A DNA stretch of 21,776 bases from UBA7236 sp036734545 (GCA_036734545.1 DAIMYJ010000049.1:1-21776), one strand, 5' to 3'. Shown: positions 1 to 7,794, counted from the first letter of the stretch. Notes: a model not told the origin generated them from the sequence alone. Program-made: numbers and translations.

Positions 1-626
1 AACCTCGAAATAAATACATCGAGGCTTCTGCCGATGTAATAATTGTCTTCCCCCCATACCTGATGCAAAATAGCTTCGCGCCGCACCACCTGATTGCGGT
101 TGATGGCCAGCATGCGCAGGAGTTCAGCTTCGCGGATGGTGAGGGTGTGGGTATGAGCGGCATTTTTCAGCGTCAACTCCTGAAAGTCGAAAGTGTAAGA
201 GCCGATATGGTAGGTGTTCTTCTTTTCCACCACAGGACTTTCTGATACGACCTTACTGCGCTTCAGGAACACATCGATCTTATGGGTAAGTTCATCGATA
301 CTGAACGGCTTAGTGATATAATCATCACCGCCCAGTTTGAAACCCTGTAGTTTATCCTCGAGCAGCGATTTTGCAGTGAGGAAAATAATGGGCACATGCT
401 TGTCTTTATCGCGGAGTTTCTGTGCAAGCGCAAAGCCGTCGATCTTGGGCAGCATCACATCCAGTATCACCAGATCGAATTTCTGTTTCTGGAACACCTG
501 GGCAGCGGCTAAACCGTCTTCACAGAGGGTGATATCCAATCCGCGTTTCTGCAGGTTGTCTTTGGTGACAAAACCCAGATTCACATCATCTTCAACGTAT
601 AATATCTTCGGTTTTCGGTTTTCCAT
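1..626 (-). CDS. OmpR-family response regulator (3' end outside window)
   Basis: This is the DNA-binding output partner of the histidine kinase just upstream. The 208 visible residues start MENRKPKILYVEDD. A receiver domain spans about 4-120, with the acidic pocket E12/D13/D14, phospho-acceptor D56 (LDVMLP), switch T84 and K106 (ITKPF). A winged-helix domain follows from about 138 (LTIREAELLRML, then AILHQVWGED), typical of OmpR/PhoB regulators. About 20 C-terminal residues lie beyond the window. The start is the ATG at 626-624, six bases after the kinase stop codon, so the two genes are almost certainly co-transcribed. All receiver residues needed for phosphorylation are present. Targets cannot be read from the sequence. 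Confidence 0.95.
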   Translation of the reverse strand, partial: MENRKPKILYVEDDVNLGFVTKDNLQKRGLDITLCEDGLAAAQVFQKQKFDLVILDVMLPKIDGFALAQKLRDKDKHVPIIFLTAKSLLEDKLQGFKLGGDDYITKPFSIDELTHKIDVFLKRSKVVSESPVVEKKNTYHIGSYTFDFQELTLKNAAHTHTLTIREAELLRMLAINRNQVVRREAILHQVWGEDNYYIGRSLDVFISR

Positions 627-632
627 GCGTTT

Positions 633-1898
633 TTAGCCGGGGATTTGTATAGTAAATATACTGCCTTTATGGATTTGTGAGTCGAGGCGTATGTGCCATT
701 TGTGTGCTTTGGCGATCATTTTCACGTAATTCAGGCCCAGTCCGTAGCCTTTTACATTATGGACATTGCCGGTGGGCACGCGGAAGAATTTCTCGAATAT
801 TTTGCGATGGAATTCTTTTGAGATACCGATACCGTTATCAGCTACGCTGATGAACAGGCCCTTCTGGTCGCGACCCACGGTCAGGGTGATCTCTGGCTCC
901 TTGTCGTTATACTTCAGTGCATTGTCCAGCAGGGTATTGATCACATTCTGTAAATGCACGCGGTCGGCTGTAACCACATCCTCCGTCGTATTGTAATCCC
1001 GGATGATCTTTCCGCCCTTTTCCTCCACGCGAATGGTGAACGACTGTAATATTTCCTCGATGAGCGGCAGTGCGGGGAAGGTTTCCAGATTCAGGTTCAG
1101 TTCGTCCTCTTCCAGCTTGGCCAGCTCCAAAATTTTGCTCACCTGCCCGGTCAACCGGATGTTCTCGTTCTTGATGATGGTAGCATAGCCCTTTAAGCGA
1201 TCCGGGTCCTGAATGATATCCGGTTCAAGCAGAACATCCGCAGAAATGCCGATCGTGGAAATAGGCGTTTTGAATTCATGCGCCAGGTTGTTGATGAAAT
1301 TCTTCTGGAATTTACTCAGTCGCTGCTGTCGCACGATCACATCAATGGAATACCCGAAGAACGCCAGCACCACCGTTAGGGCAATGATCGAGGTTGCCCA
1401 TACGAACAGCATCACCGAATTGACGATCGGCCGCTGTGGGAAATTGATCTTAAAGTAATAGGTAGACTCCGTGAGGTTGGGCAAATTCGTTGGATATACG
1501 ATGGTGCCATTCTCGGTATCGGCGGTAACGGTTTCCTCGAATACCAGATCATCGCGGGAGGACTCGTAGACCTGATAGATGAAATCAACTTTATGAAAGG
1601 GATTGGCAAATTCACTGCGGATCAGATAGTCCAGCTGGTTGAGGTCTATAGGCTCATCAATGTCTACCAGATAGGCATGCGGTGATATGCGGATCACGGG
1701 ATTGTCGGTCACCTTTTTTCCATGATGGGAGATCTCTATACGTGCTGCGATCTGCCCCAGCGTAACCGTAACGGCATTCTCAAAATTACTTTGGTTGATG
1801 AGGAGGCCCTTACGGATCCAGAATACCTGCGAAAGGATAATGGTAACGATGGCCACTATGCCCAAACCGATGACCCAGCGTATTGCAGTAACATTCAT
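633..1898 (-). CDS. Membrane sensor histidine kinase
   Basis: This 421-residue inner-membrane kinase probably phosphorylates the OmpR-type regulator encoded 6 bp downstream. There is a transmembrane segment at about 7-27, a periplasmic sensor region at 30-158 of no recognised family, and a second transmembrane segment at 160-183. HisKA follows with the phospho-acceptor H207 in NNLAHEFKTPIS. The HATPase_c domain shows the N box around N326 (TLLDNALKY), G1 DNGIGI (354-359) and G2 GYGLGL (384-389). All catalytic motifs are intact. A TATCTTTA box lies 11 nt before the ATG. The signal sensed is unknown. Confidence 0.96.
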   Translation of the reverse strand: MNVTAIRWVIGLGIVAIVTIILSQVFWIRKGLLINQSNFENAVTVTLGQIAARIEISHHGKKVTDNPVIRISPHAYLVDIDEPIDLNQLDYLIRSEFANPFHKVDFIYQVYESSRDDLVFEETVTADTENGTIVYPTNLPNLTESTYYFKINFPQRPIVNSVMLFVWATSIIALTVVLAFFGYSIDVIVRQQRLSKFQKNFINNLAHEFKTPISTIGISADVLLEPDIIQDPDRLKGYATIIKNENIRLTGQVSKILELAKLEEDELNLNLETFPALPLIEEILQSFTIRVEEKGGKIIRDYNTTEDVVTADRVHLQNVINTLLDNALKYNDKEPEITLTVGRDQKGLFISVADNGIGISKEFHRKIFEKFFRVPTGNVHNVKGYGLGLNYVKMIAKAHKWHIRLDSQIHKGSIFTIQIPG

Positions 1899-1909
1899 AG
1901 TGGAAAATG

Positions 1910-1917
1910 TAAAGATA
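1910..1917 (-). promoter_or_regulatory. Candidate -7 box of the histidine kinase operon
   Basis: On the minus strand this reads TATCTTTA, one mismatch from the Bacteroidota -7 consensus TAnnTTTG, and it ends 11 nt before the kinase ATG. No TTTG -33 element is visible. If used, it would let the kinase/regulator pair be transcribed independently of the LuxR-type gene upstream. Confidence 0.4.
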
Positions 1918-1947
1918 AGCCTCTGCGGCCATCAGGGGCATAGACGG

Positions 1948-2613
1948 TCACTTGCCGCCTGCCAGTTGCTCGCGGGGCTGAATAAGGCCGGAGTTCATGG
2001 CGTACACCATCAACTCGCTGCTGGAATTGATGCCCAGCTTTTTCATGATGTTCTTACGGTGTGTGGTAATAGTATGGAAGCTGCGGTACAGCTTATCGGC
2101 GATCTGCCGTGTGGTATAGCCGTTGGCGATCAGGCGGATGATCTCGATCTCACGCTCCGAAAGTCCCGCCGGCTCACAGTCTGCGCTGATACCTGCCACG
2201 CCTTCGGGAAGGATGTTGACCACTTTGTGGCAATACATACTCTCGCCCCGCAACAGCCCATAGATGGCATCAATGATCTCCTTTTCATCGCAGGTCTTGG
2301 TAAGGTAGCCTTTGGCACCACCCTCTACGATCCTGCGCACCAATCCCGGGTCGCTGATGTCGGTGATGAGCAAGGTACGGGTGCCCGGGCAAACCGTTTC
2401 AAGGGATTGAAGGTCATCCAGACGGAATCCCTCCAGGTTGAGCGGGTCTATCACCAGAATATCCGGACGCAGGGCATCCAGATTGTCAAAAAGGTCCTGT
2501 TTGTTCACCATTACACCGATCACCTGCAGGTCGGGATACCTGTTCAGAATCGATTGCAAACCCTCAATGATCAGGTATTGCGTTTCAGCGATCAGTATGG
2601 TTATTTTGGTCAA
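1948..2613 (-). CDS. NarL/FixJ-type (LuxR HTH) response regulator
   Basis: A 221-residue two-domain transcription regulator. The receiver domain (about 3-120) has phospho-acceptor D56 (DILVIDP), T84 and K106 (GYLTKT), but the usual acidic pair is reduced to A9-E10-T11, so Mg2+ binding and phosphorylation may be weakened. A LuxR-type helix-turn-helix follows at 151-196 (LSEREIEIIRLIANGYTTRQ, then HRKNIMKKL). It lies 49 bp upstream of the histidine kinase on the same strand. Its own kinase is not obvious, since the neighbouring kinase has a dedicated OmpR-type partner. A palindrome sits just upstream of its start and may be its operator. Confidence 0.94.
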   Translation of the reverse strand: MTKITILIAETQYLIIEGLQSILNRYPDLQVIGVMVNKQDLFDNLDALRPDILVIDPLNLEGFRLDDLQSLETVCPGTRTLLITDISDPGLVRRIVEGGAKGYLTKTCDEKEIIDAIYGLLRGESMYCHKVVNILPEGVAGISADCEPAGLSEREIEIIRLIANGYTTRQIADKLYRSFHTITTHRKNIMKKLGINSSSELMVYAMNSGLIQPREQLAGGK

Positions 2614-2621
2614 AACTATTA

Positions 2622-2638
2622 TTTAGACTTAATCTAAA
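2622..2638 (-). promoter_or_regulatory. Palindromic operator candidate upstream of the LuxR-type regulator
   Basis: TTTAGACTTAATCTAAA has perfect 6-bp arms (TTTAGA/TCTAAA) around a 5-bp centre. It ends 8 nt before the ATG at 2613, immediately downstream of a TATCTTCG -7-like box, which is a typical repressor position. The shape resembles operators of dimeric metalloregulators such as the DtxR/MntR class, but that link is inference. Autoregulation is also possible. Confidence 0.45.
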
Positions 2639-2640
2639 CA

Positions 2641-2648
2641 CGAAGATA
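2641..2648 (-). promoter_or_regulatory. Weak -7 box candidate for the LuxR-type regulator
   Basis: On the minus strand this reads TATCTTCG, one mismatch from TAnnTTTG, 27 nt before the start codon and just upstream of the palindrome. No -33 element is convincing. A second inverted repeat (TACCCC/GGGGTA, 2663-2680) lies directly upstream of the box. Confidence 0.3.
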
Positions 2649-2680
2649 AGGGAAATGTTTGATACCCCCGCAAAGGGGTA

Positions 2681-2709
2681 AAAAAAAGCGGCAGTGTGTT
2701 AACTGCCGC
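2681..2709 (-). terminator. Rho-independent terminator of the type IX esterase gene
   Basis: A perfect 8-bp stem (GCGGCAGT, 2688-2695, with ACTGCCGC, 2702-2709) and a 6-nt loop is followed on the minus strand by seven T. It lies 25 bp after the esterase stop codon and separates that gene from the regulators downstream. Confidence 0.9.
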
Positions 2710-2733
2710 CTAATGTATTTCTGATGTGAAAAG

Positions 2734-4017
2734 TTATTTTGAAACTACGAACCTGCCTGATGCAGTATGGGTGGCGTCGCTGCAGGTCACCTGATAGATC
2801 CCCGGTGCGAGGTCGCTGATATAGGCATAGGCGATAGTGCCGGAAACACCCCATTCAGCTGACACATTCCTGCCTGCGGCATCGGTGATACGCAGCATGG
2901 ATATCGGCTGCCAGTCGGCCGGTAACTGTAAGTGTACGCGTTCCGAAGCCGGGTTGGGAAAAATGGACAAGGATATCTCCTGTCCTCCTGCAATACCGGT
3001 GGTCACGGCATAATCATCGGCACAATCGTCATCGGCAAAATTATACTCGGCACTTGAGCAGGAGTTGCAGAGCAGACTTTTAATGAAACAGGCAATATGT
3101 CCTGCGGTATAGGTGGGATCATAGGCTTCATGGCCCTGCAGGGGGTTCACATGCAGCTCATTGCACACTCCCTTGTTGCCGAGATATTCTGCGATACCCT
3201 GTCCGCCAAACACATGAGCATAATCAGGACACATCTGTATGTGGCCTTCGTATGGCGGAACAACATCATCCAGGTTACCCAGGAACGAGATGGTGGGAAC
3301 AGCTTCTGACAGGGCAACGAAGGTGGTATCTTCCAGTCCGCCCCACAAATTAATGATACCACTTATGGTAAAACTGTTATCGAGATCATTGGTGGATCCG
3401 GCGATCGGGCCATTTGTCATACTTAACCCCGGATGTTCGCTGTCCCACTCTGCCTGCGACATATAGATACTGTTCATCACTGCATAGGCTCCGGCACTTT
3501 CACCGCCGGCATAGATGCGGGATGTGTCGATGCCATATACATCGGCATGTTCCACGAGGTAGCGCAGGCAGGCATGGACATCCTGCATAGCGCGGTAAAT
3601 GGCGGTTTCCAGAGATTCCGGGTCACCATCGCAGTCGTACGGGGAACCCATCCAGCCTTTACGGTAATTCGCCGCTACGGCCACATAACCGCTTTTCGCC
3701 AGTTCATTGACGTAATAGCTCAGTGATTCTTTTTCGCCACCCCAAAAACCGCCGCCATGGGTCAATAATACCAACGGACGTTTTTCCATAGGATCCAGAA
3801 CCGGATCCGGGTAGCTGATGTCAAAGGCGTTGAGAATGGGCTGGGGAAAATCCATGAACCAGTTCTCTGCTAAACCATAAGGCACACTGAACTCAGTAAT
3901 GAGTTGTGCGTCGGTAAAGTGATCACTCGCGGTGAAGCGTGTATCGTTACAAAATTGTGCGTTCAGTGGGAGGAGGTGTGTGCCTGCAAGGAGAATGAGG
4001 AGGAGGAATCTCTGCAT
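2734..4017 (-). CDS. Secreted alpha/beta-hydrolase (esterase/lipase) with type IX sorting domain
   Basis: A 427-residue exported hydrolase, probably a carboxylesterase. A signal peptide covers about 1-20 (MQRFLLLILLAGTHLLPLNA). The catalytic domain (about 50-315) has the oxyanion-hole motif HGGG (87-90), nucleophile elbow GGESAG with S174, likely acid D250 or D251 and H296 (LQGHEAYD), as in the hormone-sensitive-lipase/carboxylesterase group. A Cys-rich linker (307-332) leads to a type A T9SS sorting domain from about 348 (SLSIFPNPASERV), predicting export across the outer membrane and surface attachment or release. It has its own promoter (4080-4108) and terminator (2681-2709), so it is probably monocistronic. 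The substrate is unknown. Confidence 0.93.
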   Translation of the reverse strand: MQRFLLLILLAGTHLLPLNAQFCNDTRFTASDHFTDAQLITEFSVPYGLAENWFMDFPQPILNAFDISYPDPVLDPMEKRPLVLLTHGGGFWGGEKESLSYYVNELAKSGYVAVAANYRKGWMGSPYDCDGDPESLETAIYRAMQDVHACLRYLVEHADVYGIDTSRIYAGGESAGAYAVMNSIYMSQAEWDSEHPGLSMTNGPIAGSTNDLDNSFTISGIINLWGGLEDTTFVALSEAVPTISFLGNLDDVVPPYEGHIQMCPDYAHVFGGQGIAEYLGNKGVCNELHVNPLQGHEAYDPTYTAGHIACFIKSLLCNSCSSAEYNFADDDCADDYAVTTGIAGGQEISLSIFPNPASERVHLQLPADWQPISMLRITDAAGRNVSAEWGVSGTIAYAYISDLAPGIYQVTCSDATHTASGRFVVSK

Positions 4018-4079
4018 TCTTTTCGTTTGTATACTAGGGTGAAACCATGCGTGTGTGCGTATGGTGTAAGAACGATCGC

Positions 4080-4108
4080 CAAAATTACGGAAACAGACTT
4101 ATTTCAAA
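4080..4108 (-). promoter_or_regulatory. Bacteroidota-type promoter of the type IX esterase gene
   Basis: On the minus strand there is a TTTG (4108-4105), a 17-nt spacer and TAATTTTG (4087-4080), an exact match to TAnnTTTG. It predicts a leader of about 60 nt. This is one of the two cleanest two-box promoters in the window. Confidence 0.65.
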
Positions 4109-4162
4109 ACTGCAAAACAGGGCAAATTCTGACAGAACAACTCACGGTGTCTGAAAGCCTGG

Positions 4163-5077
4163 TCAGTTCAGTTGACCATAAAACCTATTAACAGTCTTGG
4201 TAAAGGATTTGTTCTGCTCAATGAAAGGAAAATGTCCGGACTTTTTAAAAGTGACCACCGAAGCGTTCGTAAAACATGCCTGCAGGCGGGTGTCCGCTTC
4301 TTCCGGACTGATATCACAGGATCCGCGAATGATAAGGGTTGGGATGGGGATATCCTTCATTTTAGGGAAGAAATCATACTTCGCCATTTCATCCACAAAC
4401 CCATACATGGAAAGGGATGCCACCAGGTAAGTAGGCGGCAGTGCAGGGTCGAGCCGGGCCAGGTTGGCGGTATCACAAAACAGTAATTTGAAGGATATCT
4501 TCATGAGTTCTTCGATCGGCTGAACCTCTCCATTGCGAAAAGCTTCAGAAGTAAGGATAGCCGATTTGGCTGCGCTATCGGCCGGCGTGCTGCGTGCAGC
4601 AGCTTCCTTGTTGGAGCGTTCGGCCAGGGTTTTGCTGTGGGGCACCGGACTCACATACACAAGACTACGAACCTGTTCGGGATAGTTGAGGGCATAGGTA
4701 GAGGCCACCAGTGCACCCCAACTGTGGGCAAGGATATTCAGCTTGCGGATATTAAAGTGTTTCCGCAAGGCTTCGATGTCCTCTGAGAAAGTCGCAAAGT
4801 TCATGTCTGATTTCACGCTCAATTGTGACTGTCCTGAAGACCGCTGGTCGTAAAATATCAGGGTATGTGTTTTTGACAGGGCAGCAAAATGCGGAAGCAG
4901 ATACTGATGGTTGAGGCCGGGTCCGCCGTGGATCACCAGAATGGTATCACCCGTTCCAACCACGTTAACATACAGTTGGGTGCCATTGATCTCCAGCAAA
5001 CCGCGGCTGAGAGAATCCTGTGCGGAGGCTGCCATGAGCGATCCGGCAAAAACAACAATGAGGAGCAGTGCACGCAT
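4163..5077 (-). CDS. Exported alpha/beta-hydrolase, proline iminopeptidase-like
   Basis: A 304-residue hydrolase of the S33 peptidase/epoxide-hydrolase-like alpha/beta fold. A signal peptide spans about 1-19 (MRALLLIVVFAGSLMAASA), so it acts in the periplasm or outside. It shows HGGPG (50-54), DQRSSGQS (77-84), nucleophile S119 in AHSWGA, acid D255 (RGSCDIS) and H282 (SGHFPF). HGGPG and DQR-SGQS are hallmarks of proline iminopeptidases and related tricorn-interacting enzymes; the actual substrate could be a peptide or an ester. There is no type IX tail. The ATG at 5077 is fixed by the signal peptide, yet it directly follows the eight-T tract of a hairpin (5078-5110), an odd 5' arrangement. 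Confidence 0.9.
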   Translation of the reverse strand: MRALLLIVVFAGSLMAASAQDSLSRGLLEINGTQLYVNVVGTGDTILVIHGGPGLNHQYLLPHFAALSKTHTLIFYDQRSSGQSQLSVKSDMNFATFSEDIEALRKHFNIRKLNILAHSWGALVASTYALNYPEQVRSLVYVSPVPHSKTLAERSNKEAAARSTPADSAAKSAILTSEAFRNGEVQPIEELMKISFKLLFCDTANLARLDPALPPTYLVASLSMYGFVDEMAKYDFFPKMKDIPIPTLIIRGSCDISPEEADTRLQACFTNASVVTFKKSGHFPFIEQNKSFTKTVNRFYGQLN

Positions 5078-5110
5078 AAAAAAAATCCCTGCCTTTGTTA
5101 TGGCAGGGAT
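5078..5110 (-). terminator. Terminator hairpin abutting the hydrolase start codon
   Basis: A 9-bp perfect stem (ATCCCTGCC, 5085-5093, with GGCAGGGAT, 5102-5110) and an 8-nt loop is followed on the minus strand by eight T and then immediately by the ATG of the hydrolase. It is well placed to end transcription of the MBL/rhodanese gene that stops at 5134. It is also the whole leader of the hydrolase if the promoter at 5112-5142 is used. Confidence 0.85.
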
Positions 5111-5111
5111 G

Positions 5112-5142
5112 TAAAGTTACCGATTATGTGCTTTTACACCAA
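5112..5142 (-). promoter_or_regulatory. Candidate promoter of the exported hydrolase
   Basis: The minus strand shows TTG (5142-5140), a 20-nt spacer and TAACTTTA (5119-5112), one mismatch from TAnnTTTG. A transcript would begin at about the base of the following hairpin. The promoter overlaps the 3' end of the MBL/rhodanese coding sequence. Confidence 0.4.
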
Positions 5143-6522
5143 TGCGCCCTCCCGGATCATCTCCGGCATCTCTTTTATGATCGCATTGATCCCGCCGGCC
5201 ACATTCACCACCTGATGAATGCCTTCACGCCGCAGGATGGAACAGGCCATCATGCTGCGGTATCCGCCGGCACAGTATACGATGTATTTATTGTGCGGAT
5301 CCAGTGTGTCGATATTGCTCTGCAGTGTATGCAGTGAAATATGATGCGCATCCATCACTCTATTCTGTTCCACCTCGGCAGGCTTGCGCACGTCGAGCAA
5401 CATGTAGCCGCCGGTATCCATCATCTGTGCAAACTCAGCCACGCCTACAGAAGGTATCTGAGCAACCGGCATGCCGGCTTCCAGCCACTTGCTGAAACCG
5501 CCTTCCAGATAACCCAGGATATTTTCATAGCCGATGCGCGCCAAACGTGTTACTGTTTCAGATTCGCGACCAGGTTCCGTTACCAATACCAGCGGAGTGG
5601 TAATGTTCAACAGGGTTCCTGCCCATACGGCAAACTCACCGCTTAAACCGATATTCAATGATCCGGGGATATGTCCTTCTGCGAACTGAGCGGCGGGACG
5701 CGTATCCAGTATTAAACCACCTTCAGCAGTCTCCAGCTGAACGGTCTCGGGTGCAAGGGCTTTCAGTGAGCTGCGCATCACCTGATCCAGTGACTCATAG
5801 CCATGGATGTTGATCTGCGCATCCTTGAAGAAATATTGCGGTGCGGCAGGCTGTTCGGCGCAAACGGCTTTGATGAAGGTATCCTTATCCTCTATTTTCA
5901 GTGCGTAGTTGGTGGCCTTTTGTATGCCGATGGTACTGCTGGTTTCCTTGCCCAGATTCTTTCCGCAGGCACTACCCGCGCCATGCCCCGGATACACGAT
6001 ACAGGCATCCGGCAACACTTTGATCTTTTTCTGCAGCGACTCGTACAACATACCGGCCAGCGTCTCGGCATCCAGATTGCCGCTCATCAGATCCGGACGT
6101 CCTACGTCGCCAATGAATACGGTGTCACCGGTAAAGATGCTGTGCACCTTGTTCTCTTCATCGAACAACAAATAGCAGGTCGATTCGATGGTATGTCCCG
6201 GTGTATGCAAAACCATGATGCGGATCTTGCCGATATCAATGACATCATAATCCTTGAGCACGGCCGCTGCATAATCGGGCTGTGCACCAGGACCATAAAC
6301 GATCACGGCGCCTGACTTGCGTGCCAGTTCCAGATGACCTGAAACAAAATCGGCATGGAAATGTGTCTGTAAGCTAAAGCGGATGCGGGCATGCCGGGAG
6401 GCAGCCAGATCGATATACTGCTGTACATCGCGCAGCGGGTCTATGACCACAGCCTCGCCGTTGCTTTCAATATAATACGCTGCCTGAGCGAGGCAGTTGG
6501 TATAGATCTGTTGTATGAACAT
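5134..6522 (-). CDS. MBL-fold persulfide dioxygenase-like protein with two rhodanese domains
   Basis: A 462-residue cytoplasmic protein of the ETHE1/CstB/BaeB-like class, implicated in oxidising or transferring persulfide sulfur. The metallo-beta-lactamase domain (1-250) has THFHADF (H54, H56, D58), H110 (HTPGHT), D133 (FTGDTVF) and H180 (YPGHGAG). The usual second His of HxHxDH is Phe59, as far as I recall a common substitution in the rhodanese-fused subfamily. Rhodanese 1 (262-350) lacks a catalytic Cys (VLVTEPGRE), while rhodanese 2 (360-455) has C417 in YCAGGYRS. The start is the ATG at 6522 (MFIQQIYTNCL), because the upstream ATG at 6582 adds 20 unrelated residues that overlap the hpd terminator. 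Whether it oxidises glutathione persulfide or another persulfide is open. Confidence 0.9.
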   Translation of the reverse strand: MFIQQIYTNCLAQAAYYIESNGEAVVIDPLRDVQQYIDLAASRHARIRFSLQTHFHADFVSGHLELARKSGAVIVYGPGAQPDYAAAVLKDYDVIDIGKIRIMVLHTPGHTIESTCYLLFDEENKVHSIFTGDTVFIGDVGRPDLMSGNLDAETLAGMLYESLQKKIKVLPDACIVYPGHGAGSACGKNLGKETSSTIGIQKATNYALKIEDKDTFIKAVCAEQPAAPQYFFKDAQINIHGYESLDQVMRSSLKALAPETVQLETAEGGLILDTRPAAQFAEGHIPGSLNIGLSGEFAVWAGTLLNITTPLVLVTEPGRESETVTRLARIGYENILGYLEGGFSKWLEAGMPVAQIPSVGVAEFAQMMDTGGYMLLDVRKPAEVEQNRVMDAHHISLHTLQSNIDTLDPHNKYIVYCAGGYRSMMACSILRREGIHQVVNVAGGINAIIKEMPEMIREGALV

Positions 6523-6559
6523 AATGTCTGTATTAATAATGATGATCGTTCTTTTCCAT

Positions 6560-6599
6560 GAAAACAAACAGGCGGCCTCCATTCAGAGCGCCGCCTGTT
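6560..6599 (-). terminator. Terminator after hpd
   Basis: A 10-bp stem (AACAGGCGGC, 6567-6576, with GCCGCCTGTT, 6590-6599) is followed on the minus strand by TTTGTTTTC. It sits 6 bp beyond the hpd stop codon and ends the hmgA-hpd transcript before the MBL/rhodanese gene. Confidence 0.8.
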
Positions 6600-6605
6600 G
6601 TATTA

Positions 6606-7736
6606 TCACAATGTACCTCTTTTCCTTTGTTCTTCTTCTATGCTTTCGAATAAAGCCTGGAAGTTTCCTTTACCAAACGATTTGGCACCGGCGCGCTGGA
6701 TGATCTCAAAGAACATCGTCGGCCTGTCTTCCACCGGCTTAGTGAAGATCTGCAGCAGATAGCCTTCCTCATCACGGTCAACCATGATGCCTAAGCTCTT
6801 CAATACATTCAGGTCCTCCTTGATCGTGCCTACCCTATCCGGCACCGTATCATAATAGGAGCCCGGCACATACAGGAACTCCACTCCGCGCTTACGCAGT
6901 TCGCTTACCGTGAAGATGATATCATCGGTGGCCACGGCAATATGCTGGCAACCTTCTCCTTCATAGAAATCGAGATATTCCTGCACCTGCGAAACCTTCT
7001 TACCCTTGGCCGGCTCGTTGATGGGGAATTTGATACGCATGTTACCATTCGCCATCACCTTGCTCATCAGCGCAGTGTATTCAGTGGAAATATCTTTGTC
7101 GTCAAAAGTGATGAGGTTCCTGAATCCCATTACCTCTGCATAGAATTTCGCCCACACATTCATGCGGCCGAGGCCAACATTACCTACGCAGTGGTCAACA
7201 TATTCCAGTCCGATAGGGGTAGGATTATATTCACTTTCCCATTTAACGAATCCCGGCAGGAAAACGCCGTGGTAATTCTTGCGTTCAATGAACAGGTGGA
7301 TAACCTCACCATAGGTTCTGATACCGGCCACTTTCACCTCGCCGTCAGCATCCGTACGTACTTCCGGATACATGAAGGGTTCAGCGCCTTTTGACAGTGT
7401 TTTTTCAAAAGAGCTTTCGCAATCATCTACCCAGAAAGCGATCACCTTCACACCGTCGCCATGTTTGCGCACATGCTCGGCAACAGGATTGTCGCTGTGA
7501 TACGCTGTGGTAAGTACCAGCGTGATCTTGCCCTGACGCAGGGCATAGGATGCACACTCGCGGTTACCGGTCTCCAGGCCTGAATAGGCGAGACTCTGAA
7601 AACCGAATGCGGTCTTATAATAATGTGCTGACTGCTTGGCATTGCCGACATACAATTCAATGAAATCGGTGCCGTTCAGTGGCAGGAAATCTTCCTGCAC
7701 CTGTGTTTTTTTCTGATCGAGAACGATAGTGTCCAT
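6606..7736 (-). CDS. hpd: 4-hydroxyphenylpyruvate dioxygenase
   Basis: Converts 4-hydroxyphenylpyruvate, from tyrosine transamination, to homogentisate using Fe(II) and O2 in the cytosol. The 376 residues form the two tandem vicinal-oxygen-chelate halves. The facial triad is H182 (YVDHCVGNV), H265 (GCQHIAVAT) and E344 (MFFEIIQRAG), followed by the C-terminal gating segment GAKSFGKGNFQALFESIE. The length matches family members of about 360-390 residues. The start ATG follows an A-rich leader (AAAAAAATAACACA), a usual substitute for a Shine-Dalgarno in this phylum. It lies 58 bp downstream of hmgA on the same strand, so the two steps of homogentisate formation and cleavage are paired. Fumarylacetoacetase and maleylacetoacetate isomerase are not in the window. 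Confidence 0.97.
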   Translation of the reverse strand: MDTIVLDQKKTQVQEDFLPLNGTDFIELYVGNAKQSAHYYKTAFGFQSLAYSGLETGNRECASYALRQGKITLVLTTAYHSDNPVAEHVRKHGDGVKVIAFWVDDCESSFEKTLSKGAEPFMYPEVRTDADGEVKVAGIRTYGEVIHLFIERKNYHGVFLPGFVKWESEYNPTPIGLEYVDHCVGNVGLGRMNVWAKFYAEVMGFRNLITFDDKDISTEYTALMSKVMANGNMRIKFPINEPAKGKKVSQVQEYLDFYEGEGCQHIAVATDDIIFTVSELRKRGVEFLYVPGSYYDTVPDRVGTIKEDLNVLKSLGIMVDRDEEGYLLQIFTKPVEDRPTMFFEIIQRAGAKSFGKGNFQALFESIEEEQRKRGTL

Positions 7737-7763
7737 TGTGTTATTTTTTTATCAGGTTTGTTT

Positions 7764-7786
7764 CTCCCCGGTAATCACCGGGGGAG
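7764..7786. other. Hairpin between hmgA and hpd
   Basis: CTCCCCGGT and ACCGGGGGAG pair across a 4-nt loop with one bulged G. No T-run follows on either strand, so it is not a standard terminator. It may instead stabilise or partition the hmgA-hpd transcript. Confidence 0.45.
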
Positions 7787-7794
7787 TGATCGGG

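Noticed and set aside
1795..2637. Open frame of 280 codons on the plus strand
   Set aside because: It is antisense to the LuxR-type regulator and the kinase N-terminus and encodes no recognisable domain; the minus-strand genes have clear motifs.
6523..6582. N-terminal extension of the MBL/rhodanese protein from an ATG at 6582
   Set aside because: The 20 extra residues are unrelated to the family and overlap the hpd terminator stem; the ATG at 6522 starts exactly at the conserved domain.
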